Assembly: GCF_006517175.1 (NCBI RefSeq)
Contig: NZ_CP041186.1
Location: 6,537,074 to 6,601,073 of the forward strand
Origin: Persicimonas caeni
Lineage (GTDB): Bacteria > Myxococcota_A > Bradymonadia > Bradymonadales > Bradymonadaceae
Length of the DNA stretch: 64,000 bases
Direction: 5' to 3'
This document shows, in pieces, positions 1-7,586 of this stretch. The notes under the pieces were generated by a model. That model saw only the letters and a program-made list of their open reading frames with translations. It did no database searches and had not been told where the DNA came from. Every line of letters starts with the position of its first letter. The first letter of the stretch is position 1. Both the position numbers and the translations under genes were made by a program.

Positions 1-410
1 ACTACCTGTCGTTCCACCCCGAGGCGACCGCCCACACCCACGGTGTGATCCAGCAGATCCACGAAGCCGGCGGCAAGGCCTCGCTGGCCATCAACCCGGG
101 CACGCCGCTCGACGTGGTCGAGTACGTCGTCGAGGACCTCGACATGGTGCTCATCATGAGCGTCAACCCGGGCTTCGGCGGCCAGTCGTTCATCCCGCAG
201 TCCTTGCGAAAGCTGCGCGACCTGCAGGAGCTCTTGGAGCGCCACGGGCGCACCGACATGCGCGTTCAGGTCGACGGCGGGGTCAAGGTCGACAATATCG
301 CCGAGATTTACGAGGCCGGCGCCAACGTATTGGTGTCGGGCAGCGGCATCTTCAAGAGCGAGTCGTACGCCGATACGATCGCCGAGATGAAACGCCGCGT
401 GGGGGCGTAA
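1..410 (+). CDS. rpe: ribulose-phosphate 3-epimerase, C-terminal part
   Basis: The reading frame is open from base 3 to the TAA at 408-410 and lacks its N-terminus, which lies outside the window. About 135 codons of an expected roughly 220 are present. The enzyme interconverts ribulose 5-phosphate and xylulose 5-phosphate in the cytoplasmic pentose phosphate pathway. Recognition rests on the family loop MSVNPGFGGQSF, the later VDGGV segment carrying a catalytic Asp, and the C-terminal phosphate-binding stretch VLVSGSGIF. The early HPEAT segment is also typical. Nothing in the visible part looks damaged. The downstream gene is convergent, and a repeat-rich gap of about 650 bp separates them. 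Confidence 0.95.
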   Translation, partial: YLSFHPEATAHTHGVIQQIHEAGGKASLAINPGTPLDVVEYVVEDLDMVLIMSVNPGFGGQSFIPQSLRKLRDLQELLERHGRTDMRVQVDGGVKVDNIAEIYEAGANVLVSGSGIFKSESYADTIAEMKRRVGA

Positions 411-438
411 CGGGGGCGAGGGCATCTTGCCCTATTTG

Positions 439-686
439 TTCGGTGCGAGGGCATCTTGCCCTCGCCAGCGAGAGCTGGAAGCACTCGCACCGAAAAGAGG
501 TTCGGTGCGTGGGCATCTTGCCCTCGTAAGCGAGAGCTGGAAGCACTCGCACCGAAAAGAGGCTCGGTGCGAGGGCATCTTGCCCTCGCCAGCGAGAGCT
601 GGAAGCACTCGCACCGAAAAGAGGTTCGGTGCGTGGGCATCTTGCCCTCGTAAGCGAGAGCTGGAAGCACTCGCACCGAAAGACGA
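439..686. repeat. 62-bp tandem repeat, four copies, locus 1
   Basis: Four head-to-tail units start at 439, 501, 563 and 625, an exact 62-bp period. Each unit opens with TTCGGTGCGAG (or ...GTG; the third starts CTCGG) and closes with CTCGCACCGAA, so it has terminal inverted repeats and can fold back. Inside is a small hairpin GAGGGCA-tct-TGCCCTC. Units alternate between two variants (CGCCAG versus CGTAAG), which suggests a duplicated dimer. A partial unit covers about 416-432. The same repeat with the same period recurs near 31.4-31.6 kb. It lies between rpe and a convergent gene. Function is unknown. Confidence 0.9.
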
Positions 687-690
687 AAGT

Positions 691-1055
691 CCTCCGTGAT
701 TGCACCTGGTTTCCGGTCACGCCCTACGCGAGTCGACCGGGCCGATGTCTGATACTGGGGCAGAACAAGGGGGGGATGGGGCCATGTGACTTCTGCCCCC
801 AGACCGCGATTTTTGGGGTTCGACCCCAAAAATTTCTGGTCCGGGGGCAAAATTTTTTTGAGTCGACCTCAAAAATTTTCGGTCCCCGAGCAGAAATGAG
901 GGGGGTAGGGGTCCCCAGAGTTCTGGTCCCCGAGCAGAAATGAGGGGGGTAGGGGTCCCCAAAGTTCTGGTCCCCGAGCAGAAATAGGGGGGGTAGGGAG
1001 GGGGGGGCGTCTGCCCCCCGAGCAAAACTGACGGGGGTCGAACCCCCCTCCACTG
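691..1055. repeat. convergent intergenic region: AT hairpins and 44-bp G-rich repeats
   Basis: No gene is seen. A perfect 10-bp-arm hairpin lies at 809-833 (arms ATTTTTGGGG and CCCCAAAAAT). A second AT-rich inverted repeat lies at 849-879 around GAG-tcgac-CTC. Both have A/T runs on both strands and could terminate transcription from rpe and from the convergent hydrolase gene. They are followed by G-rich repeats starting at 881, 925 and 969, a 44-bp period, each beginning GGTCCCCGAGCAGAAAT. Translated open frames here are low-complexity and have no supporting start signal. Confidence 0.7.
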
Positions 1056-1988
1056 TTACTCGAGGTGCTTGTCGAAAAACGCCGTCGTCAGCTCCCAGGC
1101 CTTCTGGGCGGCCTCTTTGTCGTAGTTTTTGCCCGACGGGTTGGCGAAGGCGTGGCCGGCGTCCTCGAAGATCTGGATGGTCGCATTCTTGTCGAGCTTC
1201 TCGAGGGTCTTGTCGAACTCGCGCACGTTCTCGACCGGAATGCCCTGGTCTTCGGCGCCGAAGATGCCCAGGAGCGGGGCCTTCAGGTCGGCGAGCTGCG
1301 ACTCGTCGGTGTTGACCTCCCCGTAGTACATGACCACCGCGTCGACGTTCTCCTTCATGTTGAGCGCGCCGCGCAGCGACCACCCTCCACCGAAACACCA
1401 CCCGATGATGCCCATCGCGCTGGGGCTGTACTCGTCTTCCATCCAGCGTCTGGCCGCCGACAGGTTCACGAGCGCGGCCTTGTCGTTGTTCATCGTCTTG
1501 TTCATCAGCCGGCGCGCCTTCTCGGGCGTGTCGGCGGTCTCGCCGTTATACAGGTCGACGGCCAGCGCCCGGTAGCCCTCGCCGGCCAGCCGGCGGGTCA
1601 TCGCGCGGATATTGTCGTTGAGTCCCCACCACTCGTGGATGACGATGATCGCGGGCAGGTCTTCTGCGGCGTCTTTGGGCTCGGCCAGGTAGCCCGTGAT
1701 GGGCTCGCCGGCGCGCGAGAAGTACTCGACCTCTTTGCCGACGACCTCGGTGGCGGGCGCCTGCTTGGCCCCGTCACTCGCCGTAGGCTCGTCACCGGCG
1801 TGCTCCTTGGCCATGCGGTCGGTGATGGTCTCGTTGGCCTGTTCGTTGGCCTGTTCGTTGGCCTGCTCGTTGGCCGTGTCGGCCTTCACCGGCTCCTGCT
1901 CGGCGGGCTGCGGGTCCGGCTTGGGCTCGGAGGGGGAGCAGGCGGCGAGGGTGGCGAGGGCGATGCAGAAGAGCAGCAAGTTGCGCAT
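1056..1988 (-). CDS. dienelactone hydrolase family lipoprotein
   Basis: An alpha/beta hydrolase of the dienelactone hydrolase family, predicted to be lipid-anchored. The start at 1988 is chosen over the ATG at 1994 because GGAG sits 7 nt before it but only 1 nt before the other. The protein (310 aa) opens with a lipoprotein signal ending LAAC (Cys17), then a linker with three ANEQ repeats. The hydrolase domain covers about residues 85-310. It has HEWWG (family Glu, residue 119), the nucleophile elbow GWCFGG (Cys198), the acid in GAEDQG and the catalytic His in DAGHAF. The Cys nucleophile is typical of true DLH enzymes. Substrate is unknown. It lies downstream of uppP on the same strand, separated by a repeat element. 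Confidence 0.88.
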   Translation of the reverse strand: MRNLLLFCIALATLAACSPSEPKPDPQPAEQEPVKADTANEQANEQANEQANETITDRMAKEHAGDEPTASDGAKQAPATEVVGKEVEYFSRAGEPITGYLAEPKDAAEDLPAIIVIHEWWGLNDNIRAMTRRLAGEGYRALAVDLYNGETADTPEKARRLMNKTMNNDKAALVNLSAARRWMEDEYSPSAMGIIGWCFGGGWSLRGALNMKENVDAVVMYYGEVNTDESQLADLKAPLLGIFGAEDQGIPVENVREFDKTLEKLDKNATIQIFEDAGHAFANPSGKNYDKEAAQKAWELTTAFFDKHLE

Positions 1989-2071
1989 GGTCATTCTCCG
2001 CGTGTTGAGGTTGTTGGGAGAATGCGCACGAGGTGGGGGATGTCGAGTGTGCGTGAGCGTAGCTTTATGCG

Positions 2072-2228
2072 GCCCCCCATCCGAGCCGCGCTGTACTGCG
2101 CGCTCGGCACCTTCCCCCAGGGGAAGGGCTGCTGTTGCGAGAAGCGTCGTGATTCAGAGGAGCTAAGGCATCCCTTCCCCTCGGGGAAGGTGGGACGCGC
2201 GCAGTACAGCGCGGCTCGGATGGGGGGC
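2072..2228. repeat. 157-bp element with 31-nt perfect terminal inverted repeats
   Basis: Bases 2072-2102 are the exact reverse complement of 2198-2228 (31 nt, starting GCCCCCCATCCGAGCC). Pairing continues inward with few mismatches through ACCTTCCCC, giving arms of more than 50 nt around a short centre. A related element of nearly identical length lies at 21507-21664. No open reading frame fits, so this looks like a non-autonomous mobile or fold-back intergenic repeat. It separates uppP from the hydrolase gene and could fold in a read-through transcript. Confidence 0.85.
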
Positions 2229-2274
2229 GTCGAAAAGCGTAGCGTCGCTAAAAGGGGGCGCCAAAAAGCAACGC

Positions 2275-3135
2275 CTACAACAGCGCAACGCCCAAAATAC
2301 CCACCACCCAGCAATACCACGAAAAGTGGTGGAATCTGGCCTTCTTGAGCATTTCAACCAAGAGCAAAATACTCGCATACCCCACCGCCGCCGCAGTCAA
2401 CGCCCCTGCGCCGAAGGCGATGAGCTCGGTCGTCGTCGCCTCGGTGAACATCGTCAGGTCGAACTTGAGAACGAGCGCGCCCAAAATTGCCGGGATGGAG
2501 ATGAGAAACGAGAAGCGTGCTGCCTGCACGCGCATGATCCCGAGCGCCAGGGCGATGGTGATCGTCAGCCCGGCGCGCGAGAAGCCTGGCGTAACTGCGA
2601 TGCCCTGGGCGATCCCGATGCCGATGGCGACCATCGGGGTGATATTCCACAGGCTCCAGGTCGACTCGCGCTCCTCGGGCTTGGTCTTTCCCAAGAAGCG
2701 GTTCGCGAACAGGATGAAGCCGTTGATGATGAGCAGGCCTGCGACCACCTTGGCGGTGATAAAGGGCTCGGTGCCCTCGGGCGGGTCGATCAGCTTTTCA
2801 ATACCCAGCCCGATGATGCCGGTGGGGATGGTCGCCAAGATCGTCAGCCACGCCAGGCGCACGCCCTGCGGCTCGGCGAGCCGCTCGACCGAACGCGTCT
2901 TGAAGAAGTCTCGCAGGCCCGTAAACAAGCCCGAGACGACCTCGCGGATGTCCGACCAGTAGTAGGCGACGACGGCGACCAGGGTGCCGACGTGCAAGAT
3001 GATGTCGAAGAGCAGCTCGGGCTCTTTGACCCCAAGCAGGTGCTGGCTGATAACCAGGTGGCCCGAGGAGCTGATGGGCAAAAACTCGGTGATGCCCTGG
3101 ATGAGGCCCAGCAGGAGTGCTTCGAGGATGGACAT
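2275..3135 (-). CDS. uppP: undecaprenyl-diphosphatase (UppP/BacA)
   Basis: An integral membrane phosphatase that recycles undecaprenyl diphosphate to the monophosphate for peptidoglycan and other envelope polymers. At 286 aa it is the usual family length. The N-terminal signature QGITEFLPISSSGHL (from about residue 13, with the functional Glu) and the second signature PGFSRAG, carrying the conserved Ser-Arg, are both visible, among many hydrophobic membrane segments. The second motif has Ala where PG-SRSG is more usual. No strong Shine-Dalgarno precedes the ATG. The gene follows the RdgC-like pair on the same strand by 68 bp. Confidence 0.95.
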   Translation of the reverse strand: MSILEALLLGLIQGITEFLPISSSGHLVISQHLLGVKEPELLFDIILHVGTLVAVVAYYWSDIREVVSGLFTGLRDFFKTRSVERLAEPQGVRLAWLTILATIPTGIIGLGIEKLIDPPEGTEPFITAKVVAGLLIINGFILFANRFLGKTKPEERESTWSLWNITPMVAIGIGIAQGIAVTPGFSRAGLTITIALALGIMRVQAARFSFLISIPAILGALVLKFDLTMFTEATTTELIAFGAGALTAAAVGYASILLLVEMLKKARFHHFSWYCWVVGILGVALL

Positions 3136-3203
3136 GGGGTGCTTTACAACGGTGGCGAAGGCGGTGGAGGAGGGCGCACGCGGCGCCCTCCGACAGGTGA
3201 TGC

Positions 3204-3824
3204 CTACTCGGCCGGGGCCGTCTCGGCTTCACGTTTGACTGGCGCACCGGGGATGTCCAGCGGCTGGTCGAGCTCCTGCTCGCTCGGATAGTGATCCGGG
3301 TTGAGCAGCTCCTCGGTGTGCACCCATTTCTGAATCGCAGGAAGCATCACACTATTCCATGCCTGCGACAGGCGAATCCCGAGGAACTCTTTGTAGAGCT
3401 CGTCGAGGATCTCTTCGAGCTCTTCGACGAGGTACATGCGCTCGTAGAACTGCTCCTCTTCTTCCTTGCTCAGAAGCGACGGGATCTTGACGCTGGTCAG
3501 CCCCAGGGTCTCCGCCTTGATCTTGAAGGTCCACTCGCGGCCCTCCTTGACGACGCGCAGCTTCGCAGCCTGCACGCGCTTTCCTTCCTGCAGCGCGGTC
3601 TTCGCCTCCGGCGAATACGCCGGCGCGCCGCCGCGGAACATGTTGCGCTCGGTCTCGGCCAGGTAGGCCTCCAGCGTGAGCTGGTCGTCGAAGGAGACCT
3701 CGACGCGGTCGTGGTTCGGGATGTCGAACAGCCCGTCGAGGCACTCGGCTTTGAACCAAAGCCACATCAAAAATTCGCTGCCGAGAAACGTCCGGCTATT
3801 AATCAGATCGATCAGGTCCATGCT
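3204..3824 (-). CDS. conserved protein, partner of RdgC-like protein
   Basis: About 206 aa, starting MDLIDLINSRTFLG. A longer in-frame start at 3878 would put codons inside the palindrome at 3853-3932, so the start at 3824 is preferred. The N-terminus has an aromatic FLMWLWFKAE segment, the middle is basic and beta-like, and residues about 130-160 form a Glu-rich helical stretch. I recall genes with this kind of N-terminus next to rdgC-like genes in deltaproteobacteria, but I cannot confirm that here and no enzymatic motif is visible. It lies 126 bp downstream of the RdgC-like gene on the same strand. A joint role in DNA binding or recombination is inference. Confidence 0.6.
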   Translation of the reverse strand, partial: SMDLIDLINSRTFLGSEFLMWLWFKAECLDGLFDIPNHDRVEVSFDDQLTLEAYLAETERNMFRGGAPAYSPEAKTALQEGKRVQAAKLRVVKEGREWTFKIKAETLGLTSVKIPSLLSKEEEEQFYERMYLVEELEEILDELYKEFLGIRLSQAWNSVMLPAIQKWVHTEELLNPDHYPSEQELDQPLDIPGAPVKREAETAPAE

Positions 3825-3852
3825 GTATCCACTTGGGTCTCGAGTCGGGGAG

Positions 3853-3932
3853 TTCACCACGGGGAGCACAGGGGGCACGGAGAAAGGCGTTCGAGAGGCT
3901 GTTCCCCGTGGCCCCCGTGTGTCCTGTGGTGA
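3853..3932. repeat. 80-bp imperfect palindrome
   Basis: The left arm begins TTCACCACGGGGAGCACAGG. The right arm ends with its approximate reverse complement, GTGTGTCCTGTGGTGA, with GGGGGCACGG pairing to CCGTGGCCCCC. It lies between the RdgC-like gene and its partner. Similar caccacgg/ccgtggtg fold-back repeats occur in many bacterial genomes. No coding capacity is evident. Confidence 0.7.
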
Positions 3933-3950
3933 TTCCGTCGTTTTCCTTAG

Positions 3951-4577
3951 TTACTGAGGCTTGCGGCCGACGAAATTCGACGGCTCGACGGCCTGCAGGA
4001 CTTCGACTTCTTCGGGCTCGAGGCCCAGCTCGACGGCGTTGATGTACGGGTTGGCCGGCAAGAGCTTGAGGCCGAAGGTGTCTTCGAAGAAGCCCTGGAA
4101 CAGTTCGCACATCTTGTTCGAGTGGCTCCAAAAGCGCACCCGACCGGCGTTGATGTCCCAGCTCATGTCGACGATGCGCATGCGCGGGAGTTGCTGTTCC
4201 TTGAGACGGCGTTTGACCATCTCCTTGAGGTCGTTCTTCTCGAATTTGGACAGCTTCTTCTTTTCATTCTCGCGCATGTACTCGCGCGTGGCTTCGGCGA
4301 GGTGCGCGTTGAGCATCGCCCCGGGGACCACGTAGCGGTCCTGGCGCAGGCTCAAGTTGATGAAATGGTTGAAGAGCATGCTGTACAGGTCGAAGTTGGT
4401 GTGCAGCGGCCGGTCGATGATGACCCAGCCCATCGACTCCTCATCCTCGTCTTCGGGCTTGAGCGGCTCGAAAGCGTGGTGCTGGACGTTCTGGACAAAG
4501 CGGTCTTTCCAATCCGAGGGAAGCTCGCCTTGAACGTAAAATAGCTTGTAGGTCAATGTGCCTGAAATCGCGCCCAA
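3951..4577 (-). CDS. RdgC-like recombination-associated protein (putative)
   Basis: 208 aa, starting at a TTG (4575-4577) with AAGGAG six bases upstream. The C-terminal half resembles the RdgC family: a Lys-rich helical region (EKKKLSKFEKNDLKEMVKRR), then LPRMRIVDMSWDINAGRVRF, then a segment ending TFGLKLLPANPY. RdgC proteins bind duplex DNA non-specifically and modulate RecA. This protein is about 100 residues shorter than E. coli RdgC, as in the short deltaproteobacterial forms I recall. The family call is by pattern memory and not certain. It is immediately upstream of the conserved partner gene at 3204-3824. Confidence 0.6.
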   Translation of the reverse strand: MGAISGTLTYKLFYVQGELPSDWKDRFVQNVQHHAFEPLKPEDEDEESMGWVIIDRPLHTNFDLYSMLFNHFINLSLRQDRYVVPGAMLNAHLAEATREYMRENEKKKLSKFEKNDLKEMVKRRLKEQQLPRMRIVDMSWDINAGRVRFWSHSNKMCELFQGFFEDTFGLKLLPANPYINAVELGLEPEEVEVLQAVEPSNFVGRKPQ

Positions 4578-4668
4578 TTCTTACTCCTTCCGTGGTTTGT
4601 AGTTCGATGAAAAGGGCGAAAGCGTACAGGCGGGAGTGTTAACACGTTTCGCGAGGCGTGTCAGGTTT

Positions 4669-5748
4669 TTAGAGTTCACCCCGAATCAACGCCTCCAGCG
4701 TCTCGATATCGTCGACCAGCGTGAGCACGATGAGCTTGGTGCCGGTGGTGATTTCGTAGTCGGGGCCGGGGTTGAAGATGTACTCGCCGTCTTGCTCGCG
4801 GTACACGGCGATGACCAGCGCGTCGGTGTGCTGGCGGATGCGGGTGTCGCGGATGGTCAGGCCGATGAGCGGGCTGTTGTTGGGCACGGGCAGCTCTTCG
4901 ACGCGCCGGTAGTGCTCGTGGTCCTGCATCATCAGGTCGAGGAAGGTGGTGACCTCGGGGCGGATCGCCTCGGCGGCCATGCGAAGTCCGCCGAGCACGT
5001 TGGTGTAGATGACGCTGGTGGCCCCGGCCATCTTGAACTTCTGCTCGGCCTCGGGGTGTTCGCCGCGGGAGACGATGCGCACCTTCTCGTTGAGGCTGCG
5101 GGCGGTGATGGTCACGAAGAGGTTGTCGCGGTCGTTGCCCAACGAGGCGATGAGGCCGGTGGCGCGCTCGATGCCGGCGTGCTGGAGCACGTTGTCGTGG
5201 GTGGCGTCGCCGACGATATACAAAAACTCCTCGCCGAGCTCCTCGAGCTCTTCGTCGATGCGCCCGCGGCTCCTCTCGATGACCACGCACGGCTGGTTGC
5301 TCTGCAGCACCTCGCGCAACACGTGTACGCCGGTCTTGCCGATGCCGCAGATGATCAGGTGATTTTCGAGCTTGTCGATTTCGCGGTCCATTCTCCTCAT
5401 CCGAATCAGGTCGCGCAGCTCGCCCTCGATGATGAAGGCGGTGAGCGAGGAGACGAAGTACAACATGATGCCCATGCCGGCGATGATCAGCCCGATGGTA
5501 AACGCCTCGAGGGACGAATTGCCCTCGACGGGGATCACCTCGCCGTAGCCCACCGTCGTCAGCGTGATGGTGGTCATGTAGGCGCAGTCGAGCAGGGTGT
5601 ACTCGGGCGGGGCGGCCGACCAGTAGCCGAGCGTGCCCACCACAAAGATGCCGATCAGCAGCCCGCCGGCGCGCAGCAAGCGCGGAAACCCGGTCTTGTC
5701 GTATTCGCGAGCCCCAAGGTCGCGCAGGTTTTCGAGAACATCAGACAT
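4669..5748 (-). CDS. two-TM potassium channel with RCK (TrkA-N/TrkA-C) domains
   Basis: 359 aa. The order is a membrane helix (about residues 25-45), pore loop with K+ selectivity filter TTVGYGE, second helix, then a cytoplasmic RCK region starting at IICGIGKTG (nucleotide-binding GxGxxG), and a C-terminal TrkA-C-like segment from about residue 275. This is the MthK-type layout of a ligand-gated K+ channel. The acid after the first strand (VVIER) is Glu, which would favour NAD-like or nucleotide ligands (inference). The gene is divergent from the acyl-CoA dehydrogenase, with 189 bp between the starts. No Shine-Dalgarno is obvious before the ATG. Confidence 0.9.
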   Translation of the reverse strand: MSDVLENLRDLGAREYDKTGFPRLLRAGGLLIGIFVVGTLGYWSAAPPEYTLLDCAYMTTITLTTVGYGEVIPVEGNSSLEAFTIGLIIAGMGIMLYFVSSLTAFIIEGELRDLIRMRRMDREIDKLENHLIICGIGKTGVHVLREVLQSNQPCVVIERSRGRIDEELEELGEEFLYIVGDATHDNVLQHAGIERATGLIASLGNDRDNLFVTITARSLNEKVRIVSRGEHPEAEQKFKMAGATSVIYTNVLGGLRMAAEAIRPEVTTFLDLMMQDHEHYRRVEELPVPNNSPLIGLTIRDTRIRQHTDALVIAVYREQDGEYIFNPGPDYEITTGTKLIVLTLVDDIETLEALIRGEL

Positions 5749-5937
5749 GGGACGGGCCCAAACAAACTACTTGGAGTGGGCGAAGGTGATTGTGCGTATA
5801 TCCCAACGGGTTGCCGAATTCAATCGCGGCGGCGTCGGCCGAGACGCTGTGGCGGTTGCCAAGGCACCTCATCTTGTTTAGAATCCCGGGTGGTTAGTGA
5901 ATACTTACTTAATCGTTCATCCTCAGAGGACGCCGCC

Positions 5938-7095
5938 ATGAGTGACCAGAAGAGATATCCGCAGTTCACCGAAGAGCACGAAATGTTTCGCAAGCAGGTG
6001 CGAAACTTCGCCGAGAAGGAACTCGCCCCGCATGCCGACGAGTGGGAAGAGCAGCGCTCGTTTCCGCGCGAGCTCTTCAAGACGATGGGCGACTTGGGCT
6101 TCTTGGGCGCCCGGTATCCCGTCGAAGTCGGCGGCGTCGGCGGCGATATCTGGCACACGGCGGTCTTCTGCGAGGAGATGCCGCGCTGCGAGATGGCCGG
6201 CCTGACCCTGGCGATGCTCGTCCAGAGCAATATGGCCACTCCGATCATCAACGAGATCGGCACCGACGAGCAAAAAGAGGAGTTTTTGACCCCGGCCATC
6301 AAGGGCGAAAAGATCGCCGCGCTCGGCGTCTCGGAGCCGGGCGCGGGCAGCGACGTCGCCGGCATGACCACGGTGGCCAAGAAGGACGGCGACGACTACG
6401 TCATCAGCGGCCAAAAGACCTGGATCACCAACGGCACCCAGGCCGACTTCATCACCCTGGCCGCGCGCACCGACCGCGACAACCGCTACGGCGGCATCAG
6501 CCTCTTCTTGTTCCCCACCGACACCCCCGGCTTCGAGGTCGGCAAGAAGCTCAAAAAGATCGGCAACCGCACCTCGGACACCGCCGAGCTCTTCTTCGAC
6601 GAGTGTCGCATCCCCAGCCGCTACCTATTGGGCAACGAGGGCCATGGCTTCTACTACATCATGCAGAACTTCCAGGGCGAGCGCCTCGTGGGCGCCCTGA
6701 CTGCGGTCGCCGGCGCGCAACTCATGCTCGACAAGACCAAGGAGTACCTCAAGGAGCGCAACGCCTTCGGCAAGAGCTTGATGGGCTTCCAGGTGCTTCG
6801 CCACCGCGTGGTCGACTGTGAGACCGAGCTCGAGGCCACCCGTCAACTCACCTACCACGCCGCCGACCTGTTCGAGCGCGGGATTCCCTGTCAGCGCGAG
6901 ATCTCGATGGCCAAGCTCAAGGGCGGCGACGTGGCGATGGACGTCATCGACAAGTGCCTGCAGATGCACGGCGGTATGGGCTACGTCGAAGAGGGCCCGG
7001 TCGCCCGCGCCTGGCGCGACACCCGCCTGATCAGCATCGGCGGCGGCACCTCCGAGATCATGAAGGAGATCATTACGAAGGCTATCGGGCTTTAG
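5938..7095 (+). CDS. acyl-CoA dehydrogenase
   Basis: 385 aa FAD-dependent flavoprotein catalysing the first step of beta-oxidation or a related branched-chain step. The start is the ATG at 5938 with AGAGGA 7 nt upstream. The frame stays open far upstream, but that part has no ACAD character. Visible motifs are GVSEPGAGSDVAG (flavin/substrate binding), WITNG, ERNAFGK, QMHGGMGYVEEG and the C-terminal GGGTSEIMKE. The position used as catalytic Glu in medium-chain enzymes is Gly here (GGGTSEI). A Glu in QGERL (E248) aligns with the long-chain/isovaleryl type base instead. No electron-transfer flavoprotein genes are nearby. Confidence 0.93.
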   Translation: MSDQKRYPQFTEEHEMFRKQVRNFAEKELAPHADEWEEQRSFPRELFKTMGDLGFLGARYPVEVGGVGGDIWHTAVFCEEMPRCEMAGLTLAMLVQSNMATPIINEIGTDEQKEEFLTPAIKGEKIAALGVSEPGAGSDVAGMTTVAKKDGDDYVISGQKTWITNGTQADFITLAARTDRDNRYGGISLFLFPTDTPGFEVGKKLKKIGNRTSDTAELFFDECRIPSRYLLGNEGHGFYYIMQNFQGERLVGALTAVAGAQLMLDKTKEYLKERNAFGKSLMGFQVLRHRVVDCETELEATRQLTYHAADLFERGIPCQREISMAKLKGGDVAMDVIDKCLQMHGGMGYVEEGPVARAWRDTRLISIGGGTSEIMKEIITKAIGL

Positions 7096-7260
7096 TACGA
7101 CTTGGTCACTTTCGGTGAACCCGCCCTGGAGCGGCCCAGAACCACGATCGCTTCGGCGTCATTCTTCCATGATGCGCACCGGCATCGCTGTCAGAATGCC
7201 TTCTCGCGCTCGTGGCCCTGGTCTCGCTCAGGTGCGGGCCACGAAATTGACCAAGTAGTA
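7096..7260. repeat. 165-bp imperfect fold-back element
   Basis: The left end TACGACTTGGTCACTTTCG pairs with the right end, whose reverse complement reads TACTACTTGGTCAATTTCG (17 of 19 match). Interior blocks (GAGCG, CCACGA, CATTCT) also recur in inverted order, so almost the whole element could form one long hairpin. It starts directly after the stop codon of the acyl-CoA dehydrogenase. It has no coding capacity and may be a MITE-like element or an unusually large transcript-end structure. Confidence 0.6.
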
Positions 7261-7586
7261 TTAGGCGCGATAGGGGTATAGGAGTTTAGGGGTTTAGGGG
7301 TTTCGGGTTGGTTTGGCGCAGGCTTTTGCTTCGAGCAAGGCCTGCGCCATCTGCACTTCTTGGCAGTTTGCACCGAAAACGAGGCGTGGTTGATCATGCG
7401 AGGCCAACGGAAGGCAAGCTCGTAGAGCGTAACCCGATTTGATAGCCCCCTGCAAAGCGCTTTTCGCGTAGCTGGGGGATGGCGCCACATTCCTGCAAGG
7501 CGCCACATATTGGCAGCACCAAGGAAAAGCTGCTAGAACCTAGGGCATCGCAACGTTTGTCTTCATGATGTCCCAAAGGTGCCAAT
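7261..7586. repeat. intergenic repeats: GGGTTTA run, hairpins, TTTGATAGCCCC element
   Basis: No gene is supported. Short GGGGTTTA-type repeats occupy about 7280-7310. A hairpin with perfect 10-nt arms TGGCGCAGGC/GCCTGCGCCA spans 7314-7349. From about 7413 to 7490 lies a copy of a dispersed element (GCAAGCTCG, GAGCGTAACCCG, TTTGATAGCCCC, GCTGGGGG) that also occurs at 22.1-22.4 kb. The 105-codon minus-strand frame here is composed of repeat sequence. Confidence 0.6.

Noticed and set aside
439-686. CRISPR array
   Set aside because: Units are contiguous with no unique spacers, longer than usual repeats, and no cas genes are in the window.
308-1025. Several short or medium open frames over the 62-bp and 44-bp repeats
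   Set aside because: They read through tandem repeats in all frames, have Pro/Arg/Ser-rich translations and lack start signals or conserved motifs.
4636-5937. N-terminal extension of the acyl-CoA dehydrogenase frame
   Set aside because: It is antisense to the K+ channel gene and has no ACAD character. The ATG at 5938 has its own Shine-Dalgarno.
5749-5937. FadR/PsrA-like operator before the acyl-CoA dehydrogenase
   Set aside because: TGAA...TTCA ends around 5896-5920 are too imperfect to support an operator.
7280-7310. Telomere-like GGGGTTTA repeats
   Set aside because: Only a few imperfect units in an internal intergenic region, with no sign of a replicon end.
7191-7508. 105-codon minus-strand frame
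   Set aside because: It lies in repeat sequence, has no ribosome binding site and no recognisable family.
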